Source: Fen-1258 sp947085815 (lineage in GTDB: Bacteria; Bacteroidota; Ignavibacteria; Ignavibacteriales; Melioribacteraceae). From it: 64,000 nucleotides of DNA. The translations under genes and the position numbers were made by a program. Numbering within the stretch: the stretch's first letter is position 1; every line of letters starts with the position of its first letter. Below the pieces are notes generated by a model that made no database searches, was not told the DNA's origin, and saw only the letters and a list, made by a program, of their open reading frames with translations. Shown piece by piece: positions 8,947 through 17,192 of the stretch. The stretch spans positions 7,027-71,026 of the forward strand of contig CAMTXU010000024.1 in NCBI GenBank assembly GCA_947085815.1, written 5' to 3'.

Positions 8947-9429
8947 TCACTCTTCAATAACCGTTACTTGTTCCATCTTATCGCCTTGCTCAATCAGATC
9001 AACAACATCTTGACCGTTTTTTGCTTTACCGAAAACTGTGTGTTTTCCGTTTAGATGAGGCTGAGGTGAATGAGTAATGAAAAACTGACTTCCATTTGTA
9101 TTAGGACCGGCATTAGCCATCGAAATAACACAACGCTCATGTTTAAGCGGATTTCCGGCGAATTCATCTTCAAATTTATAACCGGGACCGCCGCGGCCTG
9201 TACCGGTAGGATCTCCGCCTTGAATCATAAAATCACTAATTACACGGTGAAATGATACGCCATCGTAAAAACCTTCTTTTGCTAAGAAGACAAAGTTATT
9301 TACTGTCTTTGGTGCGTGTTCAGGATAAAGTTCAATCTCTATTATTCCTTTTGTTGTGTTCATTGATACAGAATATTTTTTCTTTGGATCAATTTGCATT
9401 TCTGGGGGAGTATTCCACTGTCTTCCCAT
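8947..9429 (-). CDS. Cyclophilin-type peptidyl-prolyl isomerase
   Basis: A single-domain cyclophilin of 160 aa that catalyses proline cis-trans isomerisation during folding. The active-site segments FHRVISDFMIQGGDP, FEDEFAG, MANAGPNTNGSQFFI and LNGKHTVFG are all intact. There is no signal peptide, so it should be cytoplasmic. A non-family N-terminal stretch (MGRQWNTPPEMQIDP) precedes the domain. GGAG lies 7 bases before the ATG. It is convergent with the DUF302 gene. Confidence 0.95.
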   Translation of the reverse strand: MGRQWNTPPEMQIDPKKKYSVSMNTTKGIIEIELYPEHAPKTVNNFVFLAKEGFYDGVSFHRVISDFMIQGGDPTGTGRGGPGYKFEDEFAGNPLKHERCVISMANAGPNTNGSQFFITHSPQPHLNGKHTVFGKAKNGQDVVDLIEQGDKMEQVTVIEE

Positions 9430-9627
9430 TTAGTTCTCCGTTTTGTTTATAGGTTTTCAAAAAAATGATTTATTTTGTCGCGTAAACCTAAATATTCCAA
9501 GCGTAATAATGAAATGGGGATTAGACCATTCATCTTTTCAGTTAAACAAGATTCGAGATGGAGGGCAAAAATCGAACAAGTATTTTTTATTTATTGGATT
9601 TTTCTTTCAGCATTATTAGTGCAAATC

Positions 9628-10035
9628 TCACTTAATAATCTTATGAAATTTTCCCCAATCAGAATATTTTTTATCCTCAACAAGAATGTGGCTTTGAACC
9701 CATCTGTCTAACAAATTTTCAAAACTATCTTTCAGTTGGGTCATTGTAGAAGATCCGGTTAGTACCGAATTGATTTCGTGAACAATATTATCATGTTTTT
9801 CTTTATGATCCTTTAGACCGGGGTATTTGTTTTTTTCCATCCACTCTTCTTCATACTGAAAATGGCTTTTGACGTAATCATTCAAATGTCTGATGAGATA
9901 CTTTATCTCCGGTTCCTGACTTTTTGGGTTCTCAATTTCCAACAGCTCATTTGATATAGCAAATAGAAGCCGATGCTGAGAATCGATCTCTTCAATTCCG
10001 GTTCTGCAGTTTGCGTTCCAAATCATTCTTCTCAT
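9628..10035 (-). CDS. Bacteriohemerythrin
   Basis: A 135-residue four-helix protein that binds oxygen at a di-iron site. All seven expected ligands are visible: His21, His58, Glu62, His77, His81, His116 and Asp121 (motifs DSQHRLLF, HFQYEEEWM, HKEKHDN, SHILVED). The family usually starts at an IWN segment, so Met4 (10026) is as likely as Met1, although GAGG sits 8 bases before Met1. It lies 18 bp downstream of ettA on the same strand. Its likely role is oxygen sensing, storage or delivery. Confidence 0.93.
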   Translation of the reverse strand: MRRMIWNANCRTGIEEIDSQHRLLFAISNELLEIENPKSQEPEIKYLIRHLNDYVKSHFQYEEEWMEKNKYPGLKDHKEKHDNIVHEINSVLTGSSTMTQLKDSFENLLDRWVQSHILVEDKKYSDWGKFHKIIK

Positions 10036-10053
10036 CTTGCATCCTCAGTTATA

Positions 10054-11736
10054 CTAACGCGTTAATTTTTTATATTTCACTCTATGAGGTATGTCTGCGT
10101 CTTTACCAAGACGTTCTCTTCTATTCTCCTGGTAATCGGAAAAGTTTCCTTCGAACCATACAACCTTACTATCGCCTTCAAATGATAAAATGTGAGTGCA
10201 AATTCTATCAAGAAACCAGCGATCGTGACTGATAATAACAGCGCATCCGGCAAAGTTGAGCAAACCTTCTTCAAGCGCACGCATTGTGTTAACGTCAAGA
10301 TCGTTTGTGGGTTCATCAAGCAAAAGAACATTTGCGCTTTGTTTGAGAGCTATTGCGAGATGAACTCTATTTCTTTCTCCGCCTGAAAGCATCGACAATT
10401 TTTTCTGCTGATCGGCTCCGGTAAAATTAAATTGTCCAACGTAAGCGCGTGAATTTTGTTCTCTGTTTCCAAGTTGTATTAAATCTTTTCCCTCCGAAAT
10501 CATTTCCCAAACTGATTTTTCCGGATCAAGTATATCTCTGCTTTGATCTACATACGCAAGCTTAACAGTATCTCCAATTCTGAAAGTTCCGCTATCCGCA
10601 TTTTCCTGTCCGACTATCATTCTAAATAAAGTTGTTTTACCCGCGCCGTTAGGACCGATAACTCCAACAATTCCTCCGGGAGGGAGTTTGAAATTCAAAT
10701 TCTCGAATAGAACTTTTTCTCCGTAACCTTTGGATACATTTTCAGCCTCGATTACAACATTGCCCAAACGCGGACCGGCTGGAATATAAATTTCCAAATC
10801 TTTTTGGCGTTTTTCATTTTCATCATTGAGCATCTCCTCGTAAGATGAAATTCTAGCCTTCGATTTTGCATGTCGTGCTCTCGGCGACATTTTGATCCAT
10901 TCAAGTTCGCGCTGTAAAGTTTTCTGCCGGTCGGTTTCTCTTTTCTCTTCAATTTTTAGCCGCTCTTGTTTTTGTTGCAGCCATGACGAATAATTTCCTT
11001 TCCAAGGAATGCCTTCTCCTTTATCAAGCTCAAGTATCCACCCGGCTACGTTATCAAGGAAATATCTATCGTGAGTAACTGCTATTACAGTGCCGGGGTA
11101 ACGGTTAAGCTCTGCTTCAAGCCATAAAACGGTTTCGGCATCAAGATGATTTGTCGGCTCATCAAGAAGTAGAATGTCCGGCTTCTTCAAAAGCAAGCGG
11201 CACATTGCAACTCTTCTCCGTTCACCCCCGGAAATTACTTTAACCGGTGTATCGGGAGGGGGACAATTGAGAACGTCCATCGCAAGATCAAGTTTGGAAT
11301 CGAGATCCCACGCTTCGAGATGATCTAACTTTTCTTGCACTTTACCTTGACGTTCGAGAAGGTCATTCATTTCGTCATCGCTCATTGGCTCGGCAAACTT
11401 TGCATTGATCTCATCGTACTCACGCAGAACATCTACAATTTCCTGAACGCCTTCCTGGACTATCTCTTTTACTGTTTTAGTATCATCAAGTTTTGGTTCC
11501 TGTTCAAGTAAACCGATTGTGAATCCCGGCGATAGAGCTATTTCACCGTTAAAATCTTTATCCACTCCGCCGAGAATTTTTAAGAGTGTGCTTTTGCCGG
11601 AACCGTTGAGCCCCAGTACGCCGATCTTAGCGCCGTAGAAATATGATAAGTAAATGTTCTTTATGATCGCCTTTGTATCGTAATACTTGCTAACGCCGAT
11701 CATTGAATAAATAATTTTGTTGGGTTCGATTGCCAC
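10054..11736 (-). CDS. ettA: ABC-F translational throttle EttA
   Basis: An ABC-F protein with two ATPase domains and no membrane segment, which binds the ribosomal E site and senses ATP level. Walker A GLNGSGKST (about residue 42) and GPNGAGKTT (about 360) pair with signatures SGGERRR and LSGGERNR and two LLLDEPTN(H/D)LD Walker B segments. The inter-domain linker is charged. The length of 560 aa matches EttA rather than Uup or drug-resistance ABC-Fs. The start is GTG with GGAG about 6 bases upstream. Bacteriohemerythrin follows. Confidence 0.94.
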   Translation of the reverse strand: MAIEPNKIIYSMIGVSKYYDTKAIIKNIYLSYFYGAKIGVLGLNGSGKSTLLKILGGVDKDFNGEIALSPGFTIGLLEQEPKLDDTKTVKEIVQEGVQEIVDVLREYDEINAKFAEPMSDDEMNDLLERQGKVQEKLDHLEAWDLDSKLDLAMDVLNCPPPDTPVKVISGGERRRVAMCRLLLKKPDILLLDEPTNHLDAETVLWLEAELNRYPGTVIAVTHDRYFLDNVAGWILELDKGEGIPWKGNYSSWLQQKQERLKIEEKRETDRQKTLQRELEWIKMSPRARHAKSKARISSYEEMLNDENEKRQKDLEIYIPAGPRLGNVVIEAENVSKGYGEKVLFENLNFKLPPGGIVGVIGPNGAGKTTLFRMIVGQENADSGTFRIGDTVKLAYVDQSRDILDPEKSVWEMISEGKDLIQLGNREQNSRAYVGQFNFTGADQQKKLSMLSGGERNRVHLAIALKQSANVLLLDEPTNDLDVNTMRALEEGLLNFAGCAVIISHDRWFLDRICTHILSFEGDSKVVWFEGNFSDYQENRRERLGKDADIPHRVKYKKLTR

Positions 11737-12056
11737 TTTTACTCCGGTAATTTGATTTTATTTAATAGAACGCAGATCATTATGTCCGAAGGACTCCAAT
11801 GGAGATTGTAATAATTTATTATGATCATGAACTATCTTAATAGATCATAAGGATCAGCGTTCTATTTCGTTTTCTTTGGTTGCAAAATAAAAAATTTTTA
11901 GATTACATCACTCAGCAGAATTAAAAAAGAACTTTTTGGGATTGTCTCTATCATAAATGCAAATTTTACTTCTCTCATAAAATTTTATTCCTTACCTTAA
12001 TAGTCAAAAGAACAGGCTTTCAAATTCATCAACCCAAAACCAACCAAGAGGTAAGT
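11737..12056. other. Divergent intergenic region ettA / nuclease
   Basis: The 320-bp gap between divergent genes contains one family A repeat (11764-11866). The remaining 190 bp upstream of the nuclease is AT-rich and has no recognisable gene. The nuclease has GAGG just before its ATG. Confidence 0.6.
11764..11866. repeat. Inverted-repeat element, family A
   Basis: A 103-bp copy with inverted ends AATAGAACGCAGATC and its near-perfect counterpart at 11846-11866. The inner part contains ATGTCCGAAGGACTCC, shared with the copy at 24133-24226. It lies between the divergent ettA and nuclease genes. Confidence 0.8.
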
Positions 12057-14219
12057 ATGAAAATCATTCTCCGCGTACTCGGCGTAACACTTATAGCCGT
12101 CTTAAGTTTTATTATTCCTGCTTGTGAGCAGACCCTAACAGATCCCGCATCCAATTCCCAAGAATTATCTTCCCAACAACATTTATCATTAAAAAAAGTA
12201 ACAGTGATGGAAGATTTTGAGACGGGAACTAAAACAGCCTACGCCGTTGCCGATGTTGTGTTCTCTTCGGGTACCTGGACATTGAATGATGCTTTGGTCG
12301 GGACTACCACAAGTGATCCTAAGAACGGTGCTAAGAGTATCCGTACACGCAACAGCGGTACAGTAACTATGAAATTTGATCGCACTGACGGCGCAAGTAC
12401 TGTAACGGTACAGCATGCAAAATATGGGACCGATGCAAACAGTACTTGGGGCTTGTGGTATTCAACAAACAGCGGAAGTTCATGGGCTCAGACTGGCTCT
12501 TCTGTTACTACTTCCTCAACAACTTTGCAAACTGCTTCTTTTACTGTGAACATAACCGGTACAATTCGATTTGAGATTCGCAAAACGGATGGCACAGCCA
12601 GCCGTGTTAACTTCGACGACTTTACAATTAATGATTACGTTGTTGTAACATATAACTTTGTGGAAAATTATGAAGCCGGAACAAAAACCAGCTATGCAGT
12701 TGCTGATGTAACATTTAGTACAGGCGTGTGGACATTAAATGACGCTTTGGTTGGAACATCAACGAGCGATCCAAAAGTTGGAACAAAAAGTATTCGCGTG
12801 CGTAACAGCGGTACGGTAACAATGAAGTTCGACAAAACTACCGGAGCAGCTAATGTTTCCGTAAAACACGCCAAGTATGGAACCGATGCAAATAGTACCT
12901 GGGGATTGTGGTATTCAACTAACAGCGGAGGTACATGGACGCAGACCGGCACTTCCGTTACAACATCTTCAACAACTTTGCAAGCAGCAACTTTTGCTGT
13001 AAATATATCAGGCACAATTCGTTTTGAGATTCGTAAAACGGACGGCACAGCCAGCCGGGTAAATTTTGATGATTTTTCTGTGGAAGATTATGCCGGTACT
13101 GGCGGCTATGTGACCGAAGTAGAACCCAACAATACAATAGCCACAGCCAATTCAATCCCTACGGTACCCGCAACAAACACCGGTTATATAAGCACTATAA
13201 CCGATATTGACTACTTCTCAGTTTCGGCAACTTCAGGTCAAATAATTACATCGGGATTAACTGTGCCTTCAGGTGTTGATTACAATTTGTATCTGTTAAA
13301 TTCTTCCGGAGTCACATTAGCAAGTTCTACAAATACCGGCAGTTTATCTGAAAGCATTACATATAATACAACCGCAGTTGGACCTTACTACCTATTAGCC
13401 TCATCATCATCAGGTTTCAGCGCAACTTTAAACTACACCTTAACAGCAAACGTAACTACCGCGGGTGTTGTAGATACAACTACTTCCACAAGCGTTCATC
13501 TTACAATGGGAAATCCGAGCGTAGCAGTTCATGATATAGCATTTCCGGCAAATTATTTGATGGAAAAACCGCAATATGTTCTCTCATACAACCGTGATTA
13601 TGGAATACCGAATTGGACGGCATGGCATCTAAACAGTTCCTGGATTGGCTCTACACCTAGGCAAGATGATTTCCGAAATGATACTACACTGCCAACAGGC
13701 TGGTATCAAGTTCTATCAACCAGTTACAGCGGTAGCGGATATGACCGTGGACATATGTGTCCTTCAGCGGACAGAACACTAACCGTTGCAGATAACTCTG
13801 CAACTTTTCTAATGACAAATATGATTCCACAGGCGCCAAACAACAATCAAGGTCCTTGGGCAAATTTGGAAAATTACCTTCGCACACTTGTTACTGCAGG
13901 CAAAGAGTTATACATCTATTCAGGCGGATTTGGGTCACAAGGAACGATTGATGCCGGTCGTGTAAATGTTCCATCCCGTACATGGAAAGTAATAGTTGTA
14001 CTTGATGAAGGAACCAACGACTTGAGTCGTGTAACAACAACTACACGTGTAATTGCTGTTGATATGCCTAACAGTGATGCTCTAATAAGCAGAACTGCCG
14101 ATTGGAAAACATTCCGCGTAAGTATTGATTATGTTGAAGGGCAAACCGGATTTGATTTTCTTTCTAAAGTGTCTACATCTATTCAAGCAGTTATAGAAAG
14201 TGTTGTGGATAATTTATAA
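12057..14219 (+). CDS. Secreted DNA/RNA non-specific endonuclease lipoprotein
   Basis: A 720-residue exported protein. A lipoprotein signal ends at Cys23 (FIIPAC). Two near-identical modules of about 147 residues follow (about 48-194 and 198-346, each from VEDFETGTK- or VENYEAGTK-like to VNFDDF). A PPC-type beta domain lies at about 352-466 (EVEPNNTIATAN, DIDYFSV). The C-terminal part (480-718) is a NUC-family endonuclease with the catalytic DRGH motif (His566) and a metal-binding NNNQGPW segment. It should be anchored at the outer membrane and degrade extracellular nucleic acid. GAGG precedes the ATG by 5 bases, and a strong terminator follows. Confidence 0.9.
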   Translation: MKIILRVLGVTLIAVLSFIIPACEQTLTDPASNSQELSSQQHLSLKKVTVMEDFETGTKTAYAVADVVFSSGTWTLNDALVGTTTSDPKNGAKSIRTRNSGTVTMKFDRTDGASTVTVQHAKYGTDANSTWGLWYSTNSGSSWAQTGSSVTTSSTTLQTASFTVNITGTIRFEIRKTDGTASRVNFDDFTINDYVVVTYNFVENYEAGTKTSYAVADVTFSTGVWTLNDALVGTSTSDPKVGTKSIRVRNSGTVTMKFDKTTGAANVSVKHAKYGTDANSTWGLWYSTNSGGTWTQTGTSVTTSSTTLQAATFAVNISGTIRFEIRKTDGTASRVNFDDFSVEDYAGTGGYVTEVEPNNTIATANSIPTVPATNTGYISTITDIDYFSVSATSGQIITSGLTVPSGVDYNLYLLNSSGVTLASSTNTGSLSESITYNTTAVGPYYLLASSSSGFSATLNYTLTANVTTAGVVDTTTSTSVHLTMGNPSVAVHDIAFPANYLMEKPQYVLSYNRDYGIPNWTAWHLNSSWIGSTPRQDDFRNDTTLPTGWYQVLSTSYSGSGYDRGHMCPSADRTLTVADNSATFLMTNMIPQAPNNNQGPWANLENYLRTLVTAGKELYIYSGGFGSQGTIDAGRVNVPSRTWKVIVVLDEGTNDLSRVTTTTRVIAVDMPNSDALISRTADWKTFRVSIDYVEGQTGFDFLSKVSTSIQAVIESVVDNL

Positions 14220-14237
14220 AGATACATTTCACTAAAA

Positions 14238-14273
14238 CAACAAAACCCCTTTCTCAACGGGGTTTTGTTGTTT
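14238..14273 (+). terminator. Rho-independent terminator of the nuclease gene
   Basis: CAACAAAACCCC at 14238-14249 pairs perfectly with GGGGTTTTGTTG at 14259-14270 around a 9-base loop, followed by a short T-run. It starts 18 bp after the nuclease stop codon. Confidence 0.88.
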
Positions 14274-14783
14274 CCTTTCTTGATATATCTTTCTTACTGA
14301 TCGCTTTTGTATAGTAATAATTGCTACTCCAATCATTGATTAGATTATTTTGTTTTATCCATCACTATTCTTACGGAATCCGTTTGATAAAAGTCCTAGT
14401 ACAACTAATGCTATCGCAAAAATTATTCCGCCAATAGTTGATGAAAAACTATGATGAGACATCCTAACACAATTGGAATGACATTAATCATTTAATCCTC
14501 TGTAATACTATCTAAACGTACTACAAATCTCAAACTATGTAAATAGTATAAATATAGAGGCGGTAACAAAAGTCTTTGTGATTCGCCATGGCGAATTTGT
14601 GTGCTTAGTGCCTTATGCCGAAGGCATCCCTTCGGTAGTGGTTTTGGGTTTGTTTTTAATTCACCTTCAAAACATATTACCACTAAAACACTAAGTTCAA
14701 AAAGAAACACTCACATAGTGATCCAATGGAATAAGAAATATTTACTTCTGACACAACCTCTTTGTAGAAATGAATCGCTTAAT
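14271..14783. other. Intergenic region with repeat fragments
   Basis: About 510 bp between the convergent nuclease and OB-fold lipoprotein genes. It holds broken phrases that look like dispersed repeats: CTTAGTGCCTTATGCCGAAGG near 14608-14628 and an inverted CCACTAAAACACTAAG near 14681-14696. One short minus-strand frame (14355-14462) is listed separately. No other gene is convincing. Confidence 0.5.
14355..14462 (-). CDS. Possible 35-residue single-span membrane peptide
   Basis: A short frame reading MSHHSFSSTIGG, a hydrophobic stretch of about 15 residues (IIFAIALVVLGLL), then NGFRKNSDG. It has a sensible membrane-peptide pattern with a basic end. AGG sits directly against the ATG, which is too close for a good ribosome site. 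No homologue is known to me. It could be chance or a remnant. Confidence 0.25.
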   Translation of the reverse strand: MSHHSFSSTIGGIIFAIALVVLGLLSNGFRKNSDG

Positions 14784-15488
14784 TTATTTTATTACTCTAG
14801 CATCTTCTAGTAAAACTTTATATGAATATCCGTAACCAAAATCTTTGTTCAAAATAATTTTACCTTCAAATGCAATCACATCGCCAACATTTACCATGTC
14901 CATAGTTGTAACAGTCAAATCAAAATCAGCGCCGCTGTTGGTGCCGTCCTGGATGTGTGCCCAATTCTTCCCCATAATTCCGTTATTTACTTTTACTACT
15001 TTGCCTTTGATTTTAACAGTCTCATTAGAGTACGAACTTGCCTTAGAAAAAAGTTGAGCTAATGTAATTCCACCCTCTGCCGGAGAAACGGAAACATTTT
15101 CTTTTTCGATTGTTGGTTTTTGAGGTGAAGCTTTTATTCCTTGTGCAGTTGCCGGTGGAATATTGCTTAGATTATCAACGAAAAAAATTGAATCAAAGGT
15201 TCGTTTTAATTCTTTACTTTCGAAATTCTTCATCTCCATTGCTGTTTCGTAGTATAACGTCTCTCCTTTTTTGACGTTCATAGTAGTTCCTGCCATCCAA
15301 TATTCTTTATCCCCTTCTTTTACTCTTATATATGTATATCCGCTTACTTGCATTGACTCCTCAACAACTACTTGATGAACCGTGGTTTGAGCCTTAGCAT
15401 CGGCTTTCAGCTTCTGATCTTCTTTTTTAGAACACGCTGAAAAAACTATTAAAAGCGCAAGCGGTAAAACAAAAAACTTAAGTCTCAT
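14784..15488 (-). CDS. OB-fold lipoprotein
   Basis: A 234-residue predicted lipoprotein with signal peptide and lipobox VFSAC (Cys19-20 region). The first half (about 40-115) has a SGYTYIRVKEG...YWMAG pattern followed by NFESKELKRTFDSIFFVD. I have seen this arrangement in small exported proteins next to cytochrome-type genes, but I cannot name it securely. The C-terminal 95 residues form an OB-fold (VKIKGKVVKVN...WAHIQDG...DLTVTT). It is probably periplasmic or outer-membrane facing. AAGGA precedes the ATG. It stands alone and its function is unknown. Confidence 0.8.
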   Translation of the reverse strand: MRLKFFVLPLALLIVFSACSKKEDQKLKADAKAQTTVHQVVVEESMQVSGYTYIRVKEGDKEYWMAGTTMNVKKGETLYYETAMEMKNFESKELKRTFDSIFFVDNLSNIPPATAQGIKASPQKPTIEKENVSVSPAEGGITLAQLFSKASSYSNETVKIKGKVVKVNNGIMGKNWAHIQDGTNSGADFDLTVTTMDMVNVGDVIAFEGKIILNKDFGYGYSYKVLLEDARVIK

Positions 15489-15703
15489 TCTAATTCCTTT
15501 GAAATAATTTATAATTTTCCGTTGTAAATATAAGTAAAAGGGTTATCTAAATTCTCCTTTTACGCGTTAAACGCTTTATGCCGTCAAAAAAAAGTATTAA
15601 TTTCAAACTGAGATTAAGCTCTTATTTATTGATTGAGCTTGATTGAATGGAAAAATTTACGATAATAAATAACAGATTTTATTTTTTCATAGTCCGGAGA
15701 AAG

Positions 15704-16708
15704 ATGAACGTAAGAAAATTAAGAGGAATTGCAGATAATCTCTTCGAACAGAGCAGGTATGATGAAGCATATTATCTTTACGATGAAATTTATTCCCAGG
15801 TATGGAATGCGATAGGTGTTGTGCAAGATGGGTTAAATGAATTTTCCACTAATTTTCTGGGGAATAGTTTTCAGTCTAGTCATAATCTTCGATCTTCTTT
15901 TACTAATCAAAGTGCGGAGACAATTTTCAAGAAGTGGTTCGATCTGGATGTCGATCAGACATTGAACGAATTAACATTTACAACGTTTGGACATGTGCAA
16001 TGCATCTGCTACTCTCCTTTTCTAAACAAGACAATTTCTGCAGATGTTGTTCACAATGAGTTTTTAATTTTACAGACGTTGGTTAGTGCAGCCGATAAGG
16101 ATGATTGGATTAATCATCTGTGTAAGATAGCTACTCCAGTTACAGAAGATCACCGGCTTAAGAGAATCCGCCCGAATCTGACCGATGTTAAAATGAAAAA
16201 GATGCTTACTGAAAATGCAGTCAAACTCAAACTTACAGATTGGAAAGGGGTAAACGTTTGTTTCCTAGATTACCTTTTTAATATGGGTGATAATTCGTCC
16301 GATCTTTACACGTCAGTTCAAAAGGTAGTGGGGACTTACTTTCGTCAAAAAACTCACCGTAAGAAAAAGACAGATAAAACGGATGAGAATTTTAGATCTC
16401 AAAATTATGAACGGTATGAAAAGTATGAGCGGTATGAGAGATTTGAGAGCAGAACGTTTTTTACACACGACACATTTGACGCCACACGTGCTACAGATTT
16501 CGAGAAAGCAAAATATTACGGACAAATTTTGGGCTTGAGCGGTAAGATTACAAAATCACATGTACGTAAAAAATATTTGGAATTAATCGGTCAATATCAC
16601 CCGGACAAAGTTTTTGATCTTGGAGAAGAATTAAAAATTCTTGCCGAGGTAAAAACTAAACAGCTTAACGCCGCATACGATTGGATGAAGAAGAAATACA
16701 ATATTTAG
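15704..16708 (+). CDS. J-domain protein with unrecognised N-terminal region
   Basis: About 334 aa from the ATG at 15704, which has GGAG four bases upstream. A further ATG at 15647 has no ribosome site and adds an unlikely hydrophobic tail. The last 70 residues form a J domain with the HPD tripeptide (QYHPDKV), which stimulates Hsp70 ATPase. It is preceded by a charged linker containing the repetitive YERYEKYERYERFES. The first 200 residues start with a TPR-like pair of helices (IADNLFEQSRYDEAYYLYDEI) and otherwise match nothing I know. The protein is cytoplasmic and is probably a substrate-specific Hsp70 co-chaperone. Confidence 0.8.
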   Translation: MNVRKLRGIADNLFEQSRYDEAYYLYDEIYSQVWNAIGVVQDGLNEFSTNFLGNSFQSSHNLRSSFTNQSAETIFKKWFDLDVDQTLNELTFTTFGHVQCICYSPFLNKTISADVVHNEFLILQTLVSAADKDDWINHLCKIATPVTEDHRLKRIRPNLTDVKMKKMLTENAVKLKLTDWKGVNVCFLDYLFNMGDNSSDLYTSVQKVVGTYFRQKTHRKKKTDKTDENFRSQNYERYEKYERYERFESRTFFTHDTFDATRATDFEKAKYYGQILGLSGKITKSHVRKKYLELIGQYHPDKVFDLGEELKILAEVKTKQLNAAYDWMKKKYNI

Positions 16709-16758
16709 GAGGCTTCTAATCACATGGTGATGCCTATGGCAAAACTATTTTTTTATTT

Positions 16759-16850
16759 AATAGAACGCTGAAAAACGCAGACCCGCCTGCCATGCCTGCG
16801 GCAGATAAGCCGGACGGGCAGGTAAAGCAGATTTCCGCTGATCATTTTTG
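16759..16850. repeat. Inverted-repeat element, family A, variant with inner hairpin
   Basis: It starts AATAGAACGCTGA and ends with a GCAGATTTCCGCTGATC segment. The middle holds a GC-rich dyad (CCCGCCTGCC / GGCAGG region, about 16781-16822). The outer right arm is degraded compared with the other copies. Confidence 0.6.
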
Positions 16851-16960
16851 TTGTTTTTAGAAGTCCCCTTTAATCAATCAGCCTCATTCGTTTACAGCCG
16901 AACTAATTTTCCGTTTAATTCTCTCTGGGGGTAATTCCCCGCCACTTGAAGCGTACAATC

Positions 16961-17033
16961 GTCAGTGCGAGCGTAGCGAAGCAATCTAATGTAAGAAATT
17001 ACTTCGTCTCGCTAAGGCAGAACTCGCAATGAC
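16961..17033. repeat. GTCATT-type dyad core (GCGAGCG variety)
   Basis: 73 bp beginning GTCAGTGCGAGCG and ending CTCGCAATGAC, with internal GAAGCAATCT. It resembles the GTCATTGCGAGCG...GAAGCAATC repeats that are widespread in bacterial intergenic regions. The flanks carry GGGGTAAT (left) and ATACCCC (right) as further inverted sequence. Confidence 0.7.
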
Positions 17034-17057
17034 TAGTTACTGATACCCCGCTGCTTA

Positions 17058-17180
17058 GAGACTGTGTAATAAGTGCTTCCGTCATTTCGACCGAAGGGAG
17101 AAATCTTTGATTTTGCTTAGATTTTTCAGTCGCTACTCTTCTTCGAAATGAGATTCCTGAGTTTTTACACAAACTGCTTA
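17058..17180. repeat. Terminal-inverted-repeat element with GTCATTTCGA core
   Basis: A core at 17091-17152 (GTCATTTCGACC...TTCGAAATGAG) is flanked by inverted ends that read approximately AGACTGTGTAAT on the left and TTTACACAAACT on the right. Its right end lies about 12 bp from the recQ stop. Confidence 0.6.
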
Positions 17181-17192
17181 CGGCGGGGAGAT

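Larger units (their letters stand above)
16709..17192. other. Repeat-rich intergenic region between convergent genes
   Basis: 484 bp without a gene, built almost entirely from dispersed repeats. It contains a family A copy at 16759-16850, a GTCAGTGCGAGCG core at 16961-17033, and a second GTCATTTCGA core at 17091-17152 within an element at 17058-17180. That last element ends about 12 bp from the recQ stop codon. Confidence 0.7.

Noticed and set aside
9475..9711. 78-residue plus-strand open frame
   Set aside because: It overlaps the 3' end of bacteriohemerythrin on the other strand, has no ribosome site at its start and no family pattern. It is probably chance in AT-rich sequence.
14601..14810. 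69-residue plus-strand frame downstream of the nuclease
   Set aside because: It runs through repeat fragments and into the 3' end of the OB-fold lipoprotein on the opposite strand, with no start signal.
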